64,000 bases of DNA from an uncultured Rhizobiaceae group bacterium. GTDB lineage: Bacteria; Pseudomonadota; Alphaproteobacteria; Rhizobiales; Rhizobiaceae. The notes under the pieces were generated by a model. That model searched no databases. It saw nothing but the letters and a program-made list of their open reading frames with translations, and was not told the origin of the DNA. Within the stretch, counting starts at the first letter, position 1. Every line of letters begins with the position of its first letter. Shown one piece after another: positions 29,690-37,579 of the stretch. The position numbers were made by a program, and so were the translations under genes. The stretch lies in the NCBI GenBank assembly GCA_937930635.1, contig CALHCF010000010.1, positions 1 to 64,000 of the forward strand. Reading direction: 5' to 3'.

Positions 29690-30748
29690 ATGATTCAAAG
29701 ACGCACCAAAAACATGCGCAGAATTTTGAGCGCCATGAACTACACTGGTGTTGACCGGCTGTACCGGCGGCTGGATTGCGAACTGGGTCTGATCCTTACA
29801 CTCCATCGTGTGCAGGATGCCGAGGTTCGCGAGTTTACCCCCAATGCACACCTGACCATCACGCCTGAATTTCTTGATTTTGCCATCGGCCTGTTGAAGC
29901 GGCGCGGTTATGCTTTTGTCTCCATGGATGAGGCGCGCGACCGTATCAAGAGAGGCAGGATAAAAGAACGCTTTGCAGCCGTTACCATTGATGATGGCTA
30001 CCGCGATATGATGGACAAGGCGATCCCGGTGCTGGAAGCCCATTCTGTCCCCTATATGATCTACATCGCTTCCGCGCTGACAGATGGCAGCGTCGGCCTG
30101 TGGTGGGAGACGCTCGAAAAGATTGTCGAACAGCAGGACATGCTTTGTCTGCCCACTGAGCAGGGCGAATTGATGTTCGATACGTCCACACTCAACCGCA
30201 AAGCCAGCACCTATCTTGAGATGATTGATTATCTGACCACCCAGGTATCTGAACAGCAGCAAAGAGTTGTTGTGCGTCAGCTGGCTGCATCCTGCGGCAT
30301 TGATGCTGACAGTTTGCATAAAGGCCAGATAATGAACTGGGATGATGTTCGAACGGCCAATGCAAGTTCGCTTTGTTCAATCGGATCTCACACTGTCAAC
30401 CATGTGGCTATTGCCCGTCTGGACCCCGATGCTGCGCGCCATGAGATGGTGGAATGCGCGGACCGATTGGAACGCGAGACCGGTGAGCGCCCTGATCACT
30501 TTGCATTTCCCTATGGTCATCATCGTGCGGCCGGGGCAAGAGACTTTGAACTCGCCAGCGAGGCTGGATTTCATACCGCCGTCACAACCCGGCCCGGGCT
30601 GATCTTCCCCGAACATGCGCAACACCTGACCGGCTTGCCGCGTCTTTCTGTAAATGGTCTGTTCCAGCGTCAGCGGTATTTTTCACCTCTGACCTCCGGC
30701 CTGCCCACGCTGCTGAACGCGCGGCTTCGCCGCCTGGACGTTGCCTGA
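29690..30748 (+). CDS. Polysaccharide deacetylase (carbohydrate esterase 4, NodB-like)
   Basis: A 352-residue protein with the CE4 fold. The metal-binding motif 1 reads VTIDDGYRD near residue 98, where TFDDG is more usual; the two aspartates are kept. Motif 2, SHTVNH near residue 235, supplies the two histidines (H-x3-H). RPDHFAFPYGHH near 265 is motif 3 and RPGLIFPEHAQHL is a late loop. It should remove acetyl groups from a polysaccharide or peptidoglycan-like substrate. No signal peptide is evident at the chosen ATG (29690), so it may act in the cytoplasm or be tethered by other proteins. A TTG four codons upstream is a weaker start. Confidence 0.85.
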   Translation: MIQRRTKNMRRILSAMNYTGVDRLYRRLDCELGLILTLHRVQDAEVREFTPNAHLTITPEFLDFAIGLLKRRGYAFVSMDEARDRIKRGRIKERFAAVTIDDGYRDMMDKAIPVLEAHSVPYMIYIASALTDGSVGLWWETLEKIVEQQDMLCLPTEQGELMFDTSTLNRKASTYLEMIDYLTTQVSEQQQRVVVRQLAASCGIDADSLHKGQIMNWDDVRTANASSLCSIGSHTVNHVAIARLDPDAARHEMVECADRLERETGERPDHFAFPYGHHRAAGARDFELASEAGFHTAVTTRPGLIFPEHAQHLTGLPRLSVNGLFQRQRYFSPLTSGLPTLLNARLRRLDVA

Positions 30749-30757
30749 GCGACCAGA

Positions 30758-30976
30758 TCAGGCGCTTTCTGTCGACATCCACTTGATGATCATCATCGCG
30801 GGTACAATCCAGAGCACACCGCTGAAAGCAAAATAGGCGAGATGGGCATACCAGGGGGCTTGCGCCAGTGTTGCCGAGGCAACGGCGACAGCCGCCAAAG
30901 CGTAAACCCCTGCCAGAATTATGATAAAAAACGAACCGATCAGTTTCTTCACACGGATGGGTAATGTCGCACGCAT
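30758..30976 (-). CDS. DUF2842 small membrane protein
   Basis: A 72-residue two-helix membrane protein with a basic N-terminus RATLPIRVKKLIG, hydrophobic segments near residues 13-32 and 45-65, and an HLAYFAFSGVLWIVPAMMIIKWM end, the DUF2842 pattern. Its function is unknown. The longer in-frame sequence upstream (175 residues in total) is Pro/Arg rich and poorly coding, so the ATG at 30976 is preferred; no strong ribosome-binding site is seen. It is convergent with the deacetylase gene and divergent from ctaA, an arrangement also found in related genomes. Confidence 0.75.
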   Translation of the reverse strand: MRATLPIRVKKLIGSFFIIILAGVYALAAVAVASATLAQAPWYAHLAYFAFSGVLWIVPAMMIIKWMSTESA

Positions 30977-31134
30977 TTTTGTAGCAGGCCGGTTGCAGGA
31001 ACAGGCCTGATGTAGAGAAGCGCGTGCAAAATTGCCAGCGCGCCAAAATGTCCTCCCCATTTTGATCGCGCATGACTTTACTTTGCGTCGCGGGAGTTTC
31101 AAAAACCGCTCAAGCACAAAGGGAAAGATAAACA

Positions 31135-32226
31135 GTGGCCGGACACGTCCAAACAAACCTGCAGGACCCGATGAAGCCGGTTCGCTTCTGGCTTTATGGC
31201 GTTGCGTTTCTTGTAGCGCTGATGGTGCTGGTCGGGGGTGCCACCCGTCTGACAGATTCCGGGCTGTCGATAACGGAGTGGGCACCCATCAGCGGCGCAA
31301 TTCCGCCCCTGTCGCCGGCAGACTGGGCCGCAGAATTTTTGAAATACCAGACCACGACAGAGTTTCAGACTATCAACAAGGACATGAACCTGGAGCAGTT
31401 CAAGGTAATTTACTGGTGGGAGTGGGGACACCGGTTTTTGGGCAGGCTTATCGGGTTTGCGGTGATTGTGCCGCTGATCTACTTCTGGGTGAGGAAGAGG
31501 CTTACGCCCCGCCTCAAACCGGCTTTGGTTGGCCTGGTCATATTGGGTGGTTTTCAGGGTTTTATCGGCTGGTGGATGGTGAAATCCGGACTGGTCGACC
31601 GCGTTGATGTCAGTCAGGTCAGACTGGCCGTGCATTTGACCCTTGCCTGCATCATTTTTGTGTGGACCATCTGGCTGGCAAGATCTGTGGTGAGGCACTC
31701 ACAGGGGCCGATCTATGGCGTGACATGGCAGGGGGGTGGGCTTGTCGTCCTTGTGTTGGTGCAGGTTTTCATCGGTGGCCTCGTTGCCGGTCTTGATGCG
31801 GGCATGGCTTTCAACACGTGGCCCAAAATGGACGGTTCCTGGGTGCCGGGCGGCTTGTGGACAATCACTCCCGTCTGGCAAAATCTGACGGATAACGCGA
31901 TGACAGTTCAGTTCTTTCATCGCATTGCGGCTTATGTTTTGTGGCTTGCCACCATCTTGCACGCCATCGCCGTCTGGAAATCTGCGCCGGGAACAACTCA
32001 TGCGCGTCGGGCGGCCTTTCTGGCCGTTCTGGTGTCGCTTCAGGCGCTTTTGGGCATTGTGACACTGATGCTCCAGGTGCCGGTTTCCTGGGCCTTGGCG
32101 CATCAATCCGGTGCCGTGGTTGTGCTGGCCTTTGCAACGGCCCATTGGCGCGCGCTGAAACCGTCGGGCGAAAATGCTTTCAACATTGCGCCGCTCACCG
32201 TAAACCCGGTTCATGGACAAGTCTGA
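31135..32226 (+). CDS. ctaA: Heme A synthase (COX15/CtaA type 2)
   Basis: Converts heme O to heme A for cytochrome c oxidase in the inner membrane. The 363-residue protein has about eight helices. Family marks are VGGATRLTDSGLSITEWAPISGAIPPL near residue 30, WWEWGHRFLGRLIG (heme-ligand His about 100), VQFFHRIAAYVLW (His about 262) and ALAHQSGAVVVLAFATAHW (His about 322). The longer loop WAAEFLKYQTTTEFQTIN is typical of the proteobacterial/mitochondrial class. The start is a GTG at 31135; an in-frame ATG 12 codons later (MKPVRFWL) with AGGACC just upstream is an equally good alternative. The 3' end overlaps recJ by 14 bases. Confidence 0.95.
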   Translation: MAGHVQTNLQDPMKPVRFWLYGVAFLVALMVLVGGATRLTDSGLSITEWAPISGAIPPLSPADWAAEFLKYQTTTEFQTINKDMNLEQFKVIYWWEWGHRFLGRLIGFAVIVPLIYFWVRKRLTPRLKPALVGLVILGGFQGFIGWWMVKSGLVDRVDVSQVRLAVHLTLACIIFVWTIWLARSVVRHSQGPIYGVTWQGGGLVVLVLVQVFIGGLVAGLDAGMAFNTWPKMDGSWVPGGLWTITPVWQNLTDNAMTVQFFHRIAAYVLWLATILHAIAVWKSAPGTTHARRAAFLAVLVSLQALLGIVTLMLQVPVSWALAHQSGAVVVLAFATAHWRALKPSGENAFNIAPLTVNPVHGQV

Positions 32227-34018
32227 CCGCGCCTTTCTTGAAGTTGATGAATCCGTCACCGGCCAGCGCTGGGTTGAACGGCTGACCGCTCCGCAAAAGC
32301 TGGCGGCGCAGGCCATTGCCGAGCAACATGAGGTCGACGAGCTGGTTGCCCGTATCATGGCTGGTCGCGGAGTTACGGTTGATGACGCCGCAGGCTTTTT
32401 GGTACCAACTCTGCGCAATCTGATGCCTGACCCATCGACGCTGACCGATATGGACGCGGCCGCGCAAAGGCTCGCGGATTGTGTGGTTAAGGGAGAGCAG
32501 GTCGCAGTTTTTGGCGATTATGATGTTGATGGCGCAACGTCATCGGCTCTTGTTGCCCGGTTTTTGCGCTCCTGTGGCGTTACCACTGAAATTTATATTC
32601 CGGACCGGATATTTGAAGGATACGGACCCAACCCCGCTGCAATACGCGAGTTGATCGAACGCGGGGCCAGGCTGATTGTGACCGTTGATTGCGGTTCCAG
32701 CAGTCAGGAGTCGCTTGCTCTGGCCCGTGAGTTGGGGGCGGATGTTGTGGTGCTGGACCATCATCAGCTTGGCGATGAACTTCCGCAGGTGGTGGCGCTG
32801 GTCAATCCTAACCGGCAGGATGACATGTCGGGGCAGGGCCATCTGTGTGCCGCTGGCGTTGTGTTTTTGACATTGGTTGCCTTGAACCGTGAATTGCGCC
32901 AACGCAACTGGTATGACAAGGCCCACGCACAACCGGATCTCATGCAGTGGCTGGATCTGGTAGCGCTTGGAACGGTTTGTGATGTTGTTCCTCTAAAGCA
33001 GCTCAACCGGGCCTTTGTGAAGCGCGGCATTGAGATCATGCATGCGCAAAAAAATCCGGGGCTTGTCGCTCTGGCCCGCGCCGCGCGGCAGGATGGCCCC
33101 GCAGCCCCCTGGCACCTTGGCTTTTTGCTGGGTCCGCGCATCAATGCGGGGGGAAGGATTGGTGATGCTGCATTGGGGGCTCGGTTGCTGACCACGGACG
33201 ATGCAGCCGAGGCAGAACAGATCGCATCGCAGCTTGATATGCTCAACAGCGAGCGCCAATCAATGGAAGCTGCAATGCTGAAACAGGCGATAGACGAGGC
33301 TGACGCCGAAATCGGCCTGTCAGAAGGCCCCGCTGTTCTGGTGACTGAAAGTGAGACCTGGCATCCCGGAGTTGTCGGTCTGCTGGCGTCGCGCTTGAAG
33401 GACCGCTTCCGTCGTCCTGTCTTTTCCATCGCTTTCGATGACCGGGGAATTGGTGCCGGGTCCGGGCGCTCGGTTCCGGGGGTTGATCTTGGTTCTGTGG
33501 TGCGCGCGGCGGTGGATACCGGAATTCTGGAAAAGGGCGGCGGGCACGCCATGGCAGCCGGGATCACAATCAAACGTGACAGGCTGGCTGATTTCAGAAG
33601 TTTTTTGGAAGAAAAACTGGCAGAAGACGTGACCAGGCTACGCGGCCATCGCGAGTTGAAAATCGATGGCGCCCTCAGTGCCCGTGGGGCCAACACTGAA
33701 TTCATGGACCGGGTAGAGCAGGCCGGTCCCTTTGGCGCAGGGCACAGCCAGCCGGTTTTTGCTTTCCCGGGCCACGTCATTCGGTTTGCCGATGTGGTCG
33801 GCGCCAATCACGTGCGCTTTTCTCTGGGCGCTCCTGATGGTGCCGAGCTACGTGGGATCGGTTTTCGAATTGCCGATGAACCGCTTGGTGAAACCCTGCT
33901 GCGGGGTCGTGGCGAAACTATGCATTTTGTCGGCACTCTCAGCTCAGATTTTTATCGCGGAACACGCCGGGTGCAATTGCGATTGCTTGATGCAGCCCCA
34001 GTAGCCTCCCGACTGTAA
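32213..34018 (+). CDS. recJ: Single-stranded-DNA-specific exonuclease RecJ
   Basis: A 5'-3' ssDNA exonuclease of recombination and mismatch repair. The 601-residue protein has the DHH phosphoesterase motifs: VFGDYDVDGATSSALV near residue 100 (motif I), VDCGSSSQ near 160 (II), VVVLDHHQLGDE near 180 (III, DHH), and a later GLVALARAARQ segment. The DHHA1 domain shows KGGGHAMAAGITI near residue 445. An OB-fold region follows to the C-terminus. The ATG overlaps ctaA. The last codons and the TAA stop lie inside the first unit of a tandem repeat (see 34001), which may have altered the C-terminus. Confidence 0.95.
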   Translation: MDKSDRAFLEVDESVTGQRWVERLTAPQKLAAQAIAEQHEVDELVARIMAGRGVTVDDAAGFLVPTLRNLMPDPSTLTDMDAAAQRLADCVVKGEQVAVFGDYDVDGATSSALVARFLRSCGVTTEIYIPDRIFEGYGPNPAAIRELIERGARLIVTVDCGSSSQESLALARELGADVVVLDHHQLGDELPQVVALVNPNRQDDMSGQGHLCAAGVVFLTLVALNRELRQRNWYDKAHAQPDLMQWLDLVALGTVCDVVPLKQLNRAFVKRGIEIMHAQKNPGLVALARAARQDGPAAPWHLGFLLGPRINAGGRIGDAALGARLLTTDDAAEAEQIASQLDMLNSERQSMEAAMLKQAIDEADAEIGLSEGPAVLVTESETWHPGVVGLLASRLKDRFRRPVFSIAFDDRGIGAGSGRSVPGVDLGSVVRAAVDTGILEKGGGHAMAAGITIKRDRLADFRSFLEEKLAEDVTRLRGHRELKIDGALSARGANTEFMDRVEQAGPFGAGHSQPVFAFPGHVIRFADVVGANHVRFSLGAPDGAELRGIGFRIADEPLGETLLRGRGETMHFVGTLSSDFYRGTRRVQLRLLDAAPVASRL

Positions 34019-34067
34019 AAAAGTAGCCTCCCGACTTAAAAAACGCAGCCTCCCGATTGTAAAAAAC
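34001..34067. repeat. Three tandem copies of a 22-23 bp unit over the recJ stop codon
   Basis: Units at 34001-34022, 34023-34044 and 34045-34067 share the core [GC]AGCCTCCCGA followed by an A-rich run. The recJ stop TAA falls in unit 1. Copies differ by a few substitutions and one length change, which suggests tandem duplication followed by drift. The 117 bp between recJ and the AtuA-like gene hold no ORF. Confidence 0.8.
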
Positions 34068-34135
34068 TGGGCAGACATTGCGTTTTTTGATGTGCAGGGC
34101 ATCATGTTTGTGCGGTGGCACCGGAGGCGCAAGCT

Positions 34136-35950
34136 GTGACGCAGGACAAAACAATCCGAATTGGCGGCGCCAGCGGTTTTTGGGGGGAGTCGGATCTGGC
34201 CACACCCCAGTTTCTGGCCGAAGGTGGTCTGGATTATATCGTCTTTGATTATCTGGCCGAGATCACCATGTCGATAATGGCCAGGGCTCGCGCCAAGGAT
34301 CCGGCCATGGGCTACGCGCCCGACTTTGTCTCATCGGTTCTCAGGCCCAATCTCGCGGAAATTGCACGCCAGGGTATCAAGATCATCTCCAATGCCGGGG
34401 GAGTGAATCCCGCCGCCTGTGCCACGGCCGTTCGCAAGCTGGTCAGCGATCTGGGGCTCGACCTCAAGGTTGCAACAATATTGGGCGATGACCTTCTTCA
34501 GCAACGCATGGATTTTGCGAATGCAGATGTGGTTGAGATGTTCAGCGGCGACCCATTCCCGAAACCGGATTCGGTTGTCAGCATCAATGCCTATCTTGGC
34601 GCTTTCCCCATAGCCGATGCGCTGGATCAGGGGGCGGATATCGTCATTACCGGACGGTGTGTCGACAGCGCTGTTACTCTGGGAGCCTGCATTCATGCCT
34701 TTGGCTGGACCCCGGATAACCATGACAAACTTGCTGCAGCCAGTCTTGCCGGTCACATCATAGAATGCGGGCCGCAGGCAACGGGCGGAAACTTCACCGA
34801 CTGGGAAGAAGTTGCCACCTCTTTGCATAAGATCGGCTACCCAATCGCGGAGATCGCTACCGACGGTTCTTTCGTGATCACCAAACCGGCGGGAACTGGC
34901 GGTGCTGTGACCGTGGGAACCGTTGGCGAACAGATGCTCTACGAGATTGGTGATCCTCAGGCCTATCTGCTGCCTGATGTTGTTTGTGATTTCAGTTCAG
35001 TGACGCTTGAGCAAATTGCCACGGACCGGGTTCAGGTCGGCGGCGTGCGCGGGTCTTCACCAACCAAAAGTTATAAGGTGAGCGCCACATTTGCTGATGG
35101 CTGGCGTATCGGGACCATCTTCTTCTTTGTTGGTGAGGAGGCTGCAAGAAAGGCCCGTGCCTTCGCCGAAGCTGCTGTGTTGCGTGCCCGTGCGAAACTA
35201 CAGGCCAATAATGCTCCTGATTTTGATGATGTGCTTATCGAAGTGCTTGGCGATGAGAGCCATTACGGCGCGCAGGCGCGCAGCACCAGTCCACGTGAGG
35301 TTGCTGTCAAGATTGCAGCCAAACATGGTGACCCCAAGGCCGTCTCTCTGATCCTGAAAGAAGAAACGGGGCTTGCGCTGGCGACACCGCCAGGCCTTGC
35401 TCCATTTTCCGGAACCCGGCCCAAAGCCTCTCCGGTTGTCCGTCTGTTTTCCTTTCTTGTTCCCAAAAGCGATGTCGCGGTTCTCCTGGATCTTGGTGGC
35501 GAAGAGATCACCTGTGCATCAGCGACGGGGACGGAATTTGACTTTGACAAGATTGAAAGGCCGAAAATACCGCCTTGTGAGGGAACGTCCAAGACAAACA
35601 AACTCCCTCTGATCAGATTGGCGTGGGGCCGTTCAGGCGACAAAGGTGATAATGCCAATATCGGTATTTTCCCCCGCGACCCCGCTTTCGTACCCTGGAT
35701 ATGGAATGCGCTGGATGAGAATGAGATAGCGCGCCGTTTTGCACATTTTTTGGAGAAACCGGTGCCGGCATCCGTTCAGCGCTATTTTTTACCCGGTACC
35801 GGAGCGATGAACATTGTGCTTGAAAATGTTCTGGGCGGCGGCGGCATTGCCAGCCTTCGAAATGATCCGCAAGGTAAAAGCTACGCACAAATTCTGTTGC
35901 AGGCTCCCATAGAGGTTCCGACCTGTCTTGTTGATGAAATGCAGCCATGA
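34136..35950 (+). CDS. Acyclic terpene utilization AtuA family protein (DUF1446)
   Basis: A 604-residue protein with the DUF1446 opening IRIGGASGFWGESDLATPQFLAEGGLDYIVFDYLAEITM, GYAPDFVSSVLRPNL and a C-terminal domain LAWGRSGDKGDNANIGIFPR. AtuA is needed for geraniol/citronellol breakdown in Pseudomonas but its reaction is unknown; homologues lie next to acyl-CoA carboxylases of different substrate types. The GTG at 34136 is preferred because GGAGG lies eight bases upstream; a GTG seven codons earlier is weaker. It overlaps the carboxyltransferase gene by four bases (ATGA), so the three genes form one operon. Confidence 0.85.
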   Translation: MTQDKTIRIGGASGFWGESDLATPQFLAEGGLDYIVFDYLAEITMSIMARARAKDPAMGYAPDFVSSVLRPNLAEIARQGIKIISNAGGVNPAACATAVRKLVSDLGLDLKVATILGDDLLQQRMDFANADVVEMFSGDPFPKPDSVVSINAYLGAFPIADALDQGADIVITGRCVDSAVTLGACIHAFGWTPDNHDKLAAASLAGHIIECGPQATGGNFTDWEEVATSLHKIGYPIAEIATDGSFVITKPAGTGGAVTVGTVGEQMLYEIGDPQAYLLPDVVCDFSSVTLEQIATDRVQVGGVRGSSPTKSYKVSATFADGWRIGTIFFFVGEEAARKARAFAEAAVLRARAKLQANNAPDFDDVLIEVLGDESHYGAQARSTSPREVAVKIAAKHGDPKAVSLILKEETGLALATPPGLAPFSGTRPKASPVVRLFSFLVPKSDVAVLLDLGGEEITCASATGTEFDFDKIERPKIPPCEGTSKTNKLPLIRLAWGRSGDKGDNANIGIFPRDPAFVPWIWNALDENEIARRFAHFLEKPVPASVQRYFLPGTGAMNIVLENVLGGGGIASLRNDPQGKSYAQILLQAPIEVPTCLVDEMQP

Positions 35951-37569
35951 GTAGTTTCAAATCCCGTATCAACACCGCATCGGATGAGTTTGCCCAAAAC
36001 CGTGCAGATATGTTGGAGCTTGTGGAGCAATTGCGCATTCTGGAAGCGCGCGCCGTTGAAGCATCACAAAAGCGGCTCGCAACCTTTGAAAAGCGAGGTC
36101 AGATACCACCCCATGAGCGGATAACGCGTCTTCTTGATCCCGGAATGCCTTTCTTGCGGTTGCATACATTGGCCAACTATCTGGTGGAAGACGCTGACCC
36201 GCAGACCAGCATTCCCGGCGCAAGCATCATTTGTGGCATCGGTTTTGTCTCTGGAACCCGCTGTATGATCTGGGCAGATGACAGCGGGATCAGTGCTGGA
36301 GCGATGACGGTGAGTGCCGTGCCCGTCAGCCTGTCCATTCAGGAAATTGCGCGCAGGCAAAAACTGCCCCTGGTGCATCTTGTGGAGAGCGCGGGTGCAA
36401 ATCTAATGAACCTCAAGGTTGAACACTGGGCAAAAGCCGGGGCGGTATTTCGCAATCTGGCCCGTCTGGGTGCAGCCGGAATTCCAACCATTGCGGTGCT
36501 GCACGGCCCCTCGACGGCCGGGGGCGCTTATATGCCCGGCTTGTCCGATTATGTTGTTGGCGTAAAGGAAAACGGGCTTGCAGCTTTGGGCGGTGCGGCG
36601 CTGGTGAAGGCTGCCACCGGCGAAGAAGCCAATGATCGGGATCTGGGCGGTTCTGAAATGCACGCCAGCACGTCCGGCCTGGTGGAATATCTCGCGGACG
36701 ATGACGCACACGCTTTATCGATGGCGCGAGATGTCGTTGAACATTTGAACTGGAACGCCGATCATCATTCGCCAGCACGACCGGCCTACGAGGCTCCTCT
36801 TTATGATACCGATGAAATTGCCGGAGTGGTGCCGCGTGATTATCGCACCCCCTATGATGTTCGTGAGTTGTTGATCCGCCTTGTGGATGGGTCGAAATTT
36901 GATGAGTTCAAGGCGCGCTATGGCGCAACGACAGTCTGTGTTCATACCAGCGTCATGGGTTGCCCCTGTGCGATGATCGGCAATAACGGTCCGATCGACC
37001 CCGATGGGGCGACCAAGGCTGCGCAGTTCCTGCAATTGTGTGATCAGTCCAATACGCCGGTGATTTTTCTCAACAACACCACCGGCTACATGGTGGGGAC
37101 CCAATATGAGCAGGCTGGCATGATCAAACACGGTTCAAAGATGATCCAGGCCGTGTCCACTATGCGGGTGCCGAAGATTACCCTCTATATCGGAGCCAGC
37201 TATGGCGCGGGCAATTACGGCATGTGTGGCTATGCCTATGAACCGGATTTCCTGTTTTCATGGCCCAATTCCCTGTCGCATGTCATGGGCGGCGAGCAGG
37301 CGGCCAAAACCATGAGCCAGGTTATGCGCGCTGCGGCGGTCCGACGTGGCCAGAAGGTGGATGAGGAGCAGCTCAAGAGGGAGGAAGATCGCATCATTGC
37401 GCATTTCAGCGCGCAGGAAAGTGGGTTCTATACGTCCGGTCGCGTTCTTGATCATGGCGTCATCGATCCCCGCGATACCAGAAAAGTGCTGGGGTTTGCA
37501 CTGCAGACCTGCCTTGAATCACGGGCGCGAACGCTACGACCAAACTCCTTTGGCGTGGCACGGATGTAA
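35947..37569 (+). CDS. Acyl-CoA carboxylase carboxyltransferase (beta) subunit, geranyl/methylcrotonyl-CoA carboxylase type
   Basis: Transfers carboxyl from carboxybiotin to an acyl-CoA. The 540-residue protein has both crotonase-like halves: N-terminal VHLVESAGANL and GPSTAGGAYMPGLSDYVVGVKENGLAALGGAALVKAATGEEA (oxyanion and biotin pocket), and C-terminal NNTTGYMVGTQYEQAGMIKHGSKMIQAVSTMRVPKITLYIGASYGAGNYGMCG, then FSWPNSLSHVMGGEQAA. These fit the MCC/GCC beta group. The adjacent AtuA-like gene favours a branched or terpenoid acyl-CoA over plain methylcrotonyl-CoA, but no isovaleryl-CoA or citronellyl-CoA dehydrogenase is nearby to confirm this. It is followed by the biotin carboxylase gene after ten bases. 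Confidence 0.88.
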   Translation: MSSFKSRINTASDEFAQNRADMLELVEQLRILEARAVEASQKRLATFEKRGQIPPHERITRLLDPGMPFLRLHTLANYLVEDADPQTSIPGASIICGIGFVSGTRCMIWADDSGISAGAMTVSAVPVSLSIQEIARRQKLPLVHLVESAGANLMNLKVEHWAKAGAVFRNLARLGAAGIPTIAVLHGPSTAGGAYMPGLSDYVVGVKENGLAALGGAALVKAATGEEANDRDLGGSEMHASTSGLVEYLADDDAHALSMARDVVEHLNWNADHHSPARPAYEAPLYDTDEIAGVVPRDYRTPYDVRELLIRLVDGSKFDEFKARYGATTVCVHTSVMGCPCAMIGNNGPIDPDGATKAAQFLQLCDQSNTPVIFLNNTTGYMVGTQYEQAGMIKHGSKMIQAVSTMRVPKITLYIGASYGAGNYGMCGYAYEPDFLFSWPNSLSHVMGGEQAAKTMSQVMRAAAVRRGQKVDEEQLKREEDRIIAHFSAQESGFYTSGRVLDHGVIDPRDTRKVLGFALQTCLESRARTLRPNSFGVARM

Positions 37570-37579
37570 GGCAGGAATC

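Noticed and set aside
32764..33807. Minus-strand open frame of 347 codons inside recJ
   Set aside because: Shadow of a GC-rich gene; Ser/Pro/Ala-rich translation without a recognisable domain.
34001..34067. CRISPR-like array from the recJ 3' repeats
   Set aside because: Copies are directly adjacent without unique spacers, so this is a tandem repeat, not CRISPR.
37346..37579. Upstream extension of the biotin carboxylase frame
   Set aside because: It overlaps the conserved end of the carboxyltransferase gene; the ATG at 37580 has AGGAATC upstream and begins the family sequence.
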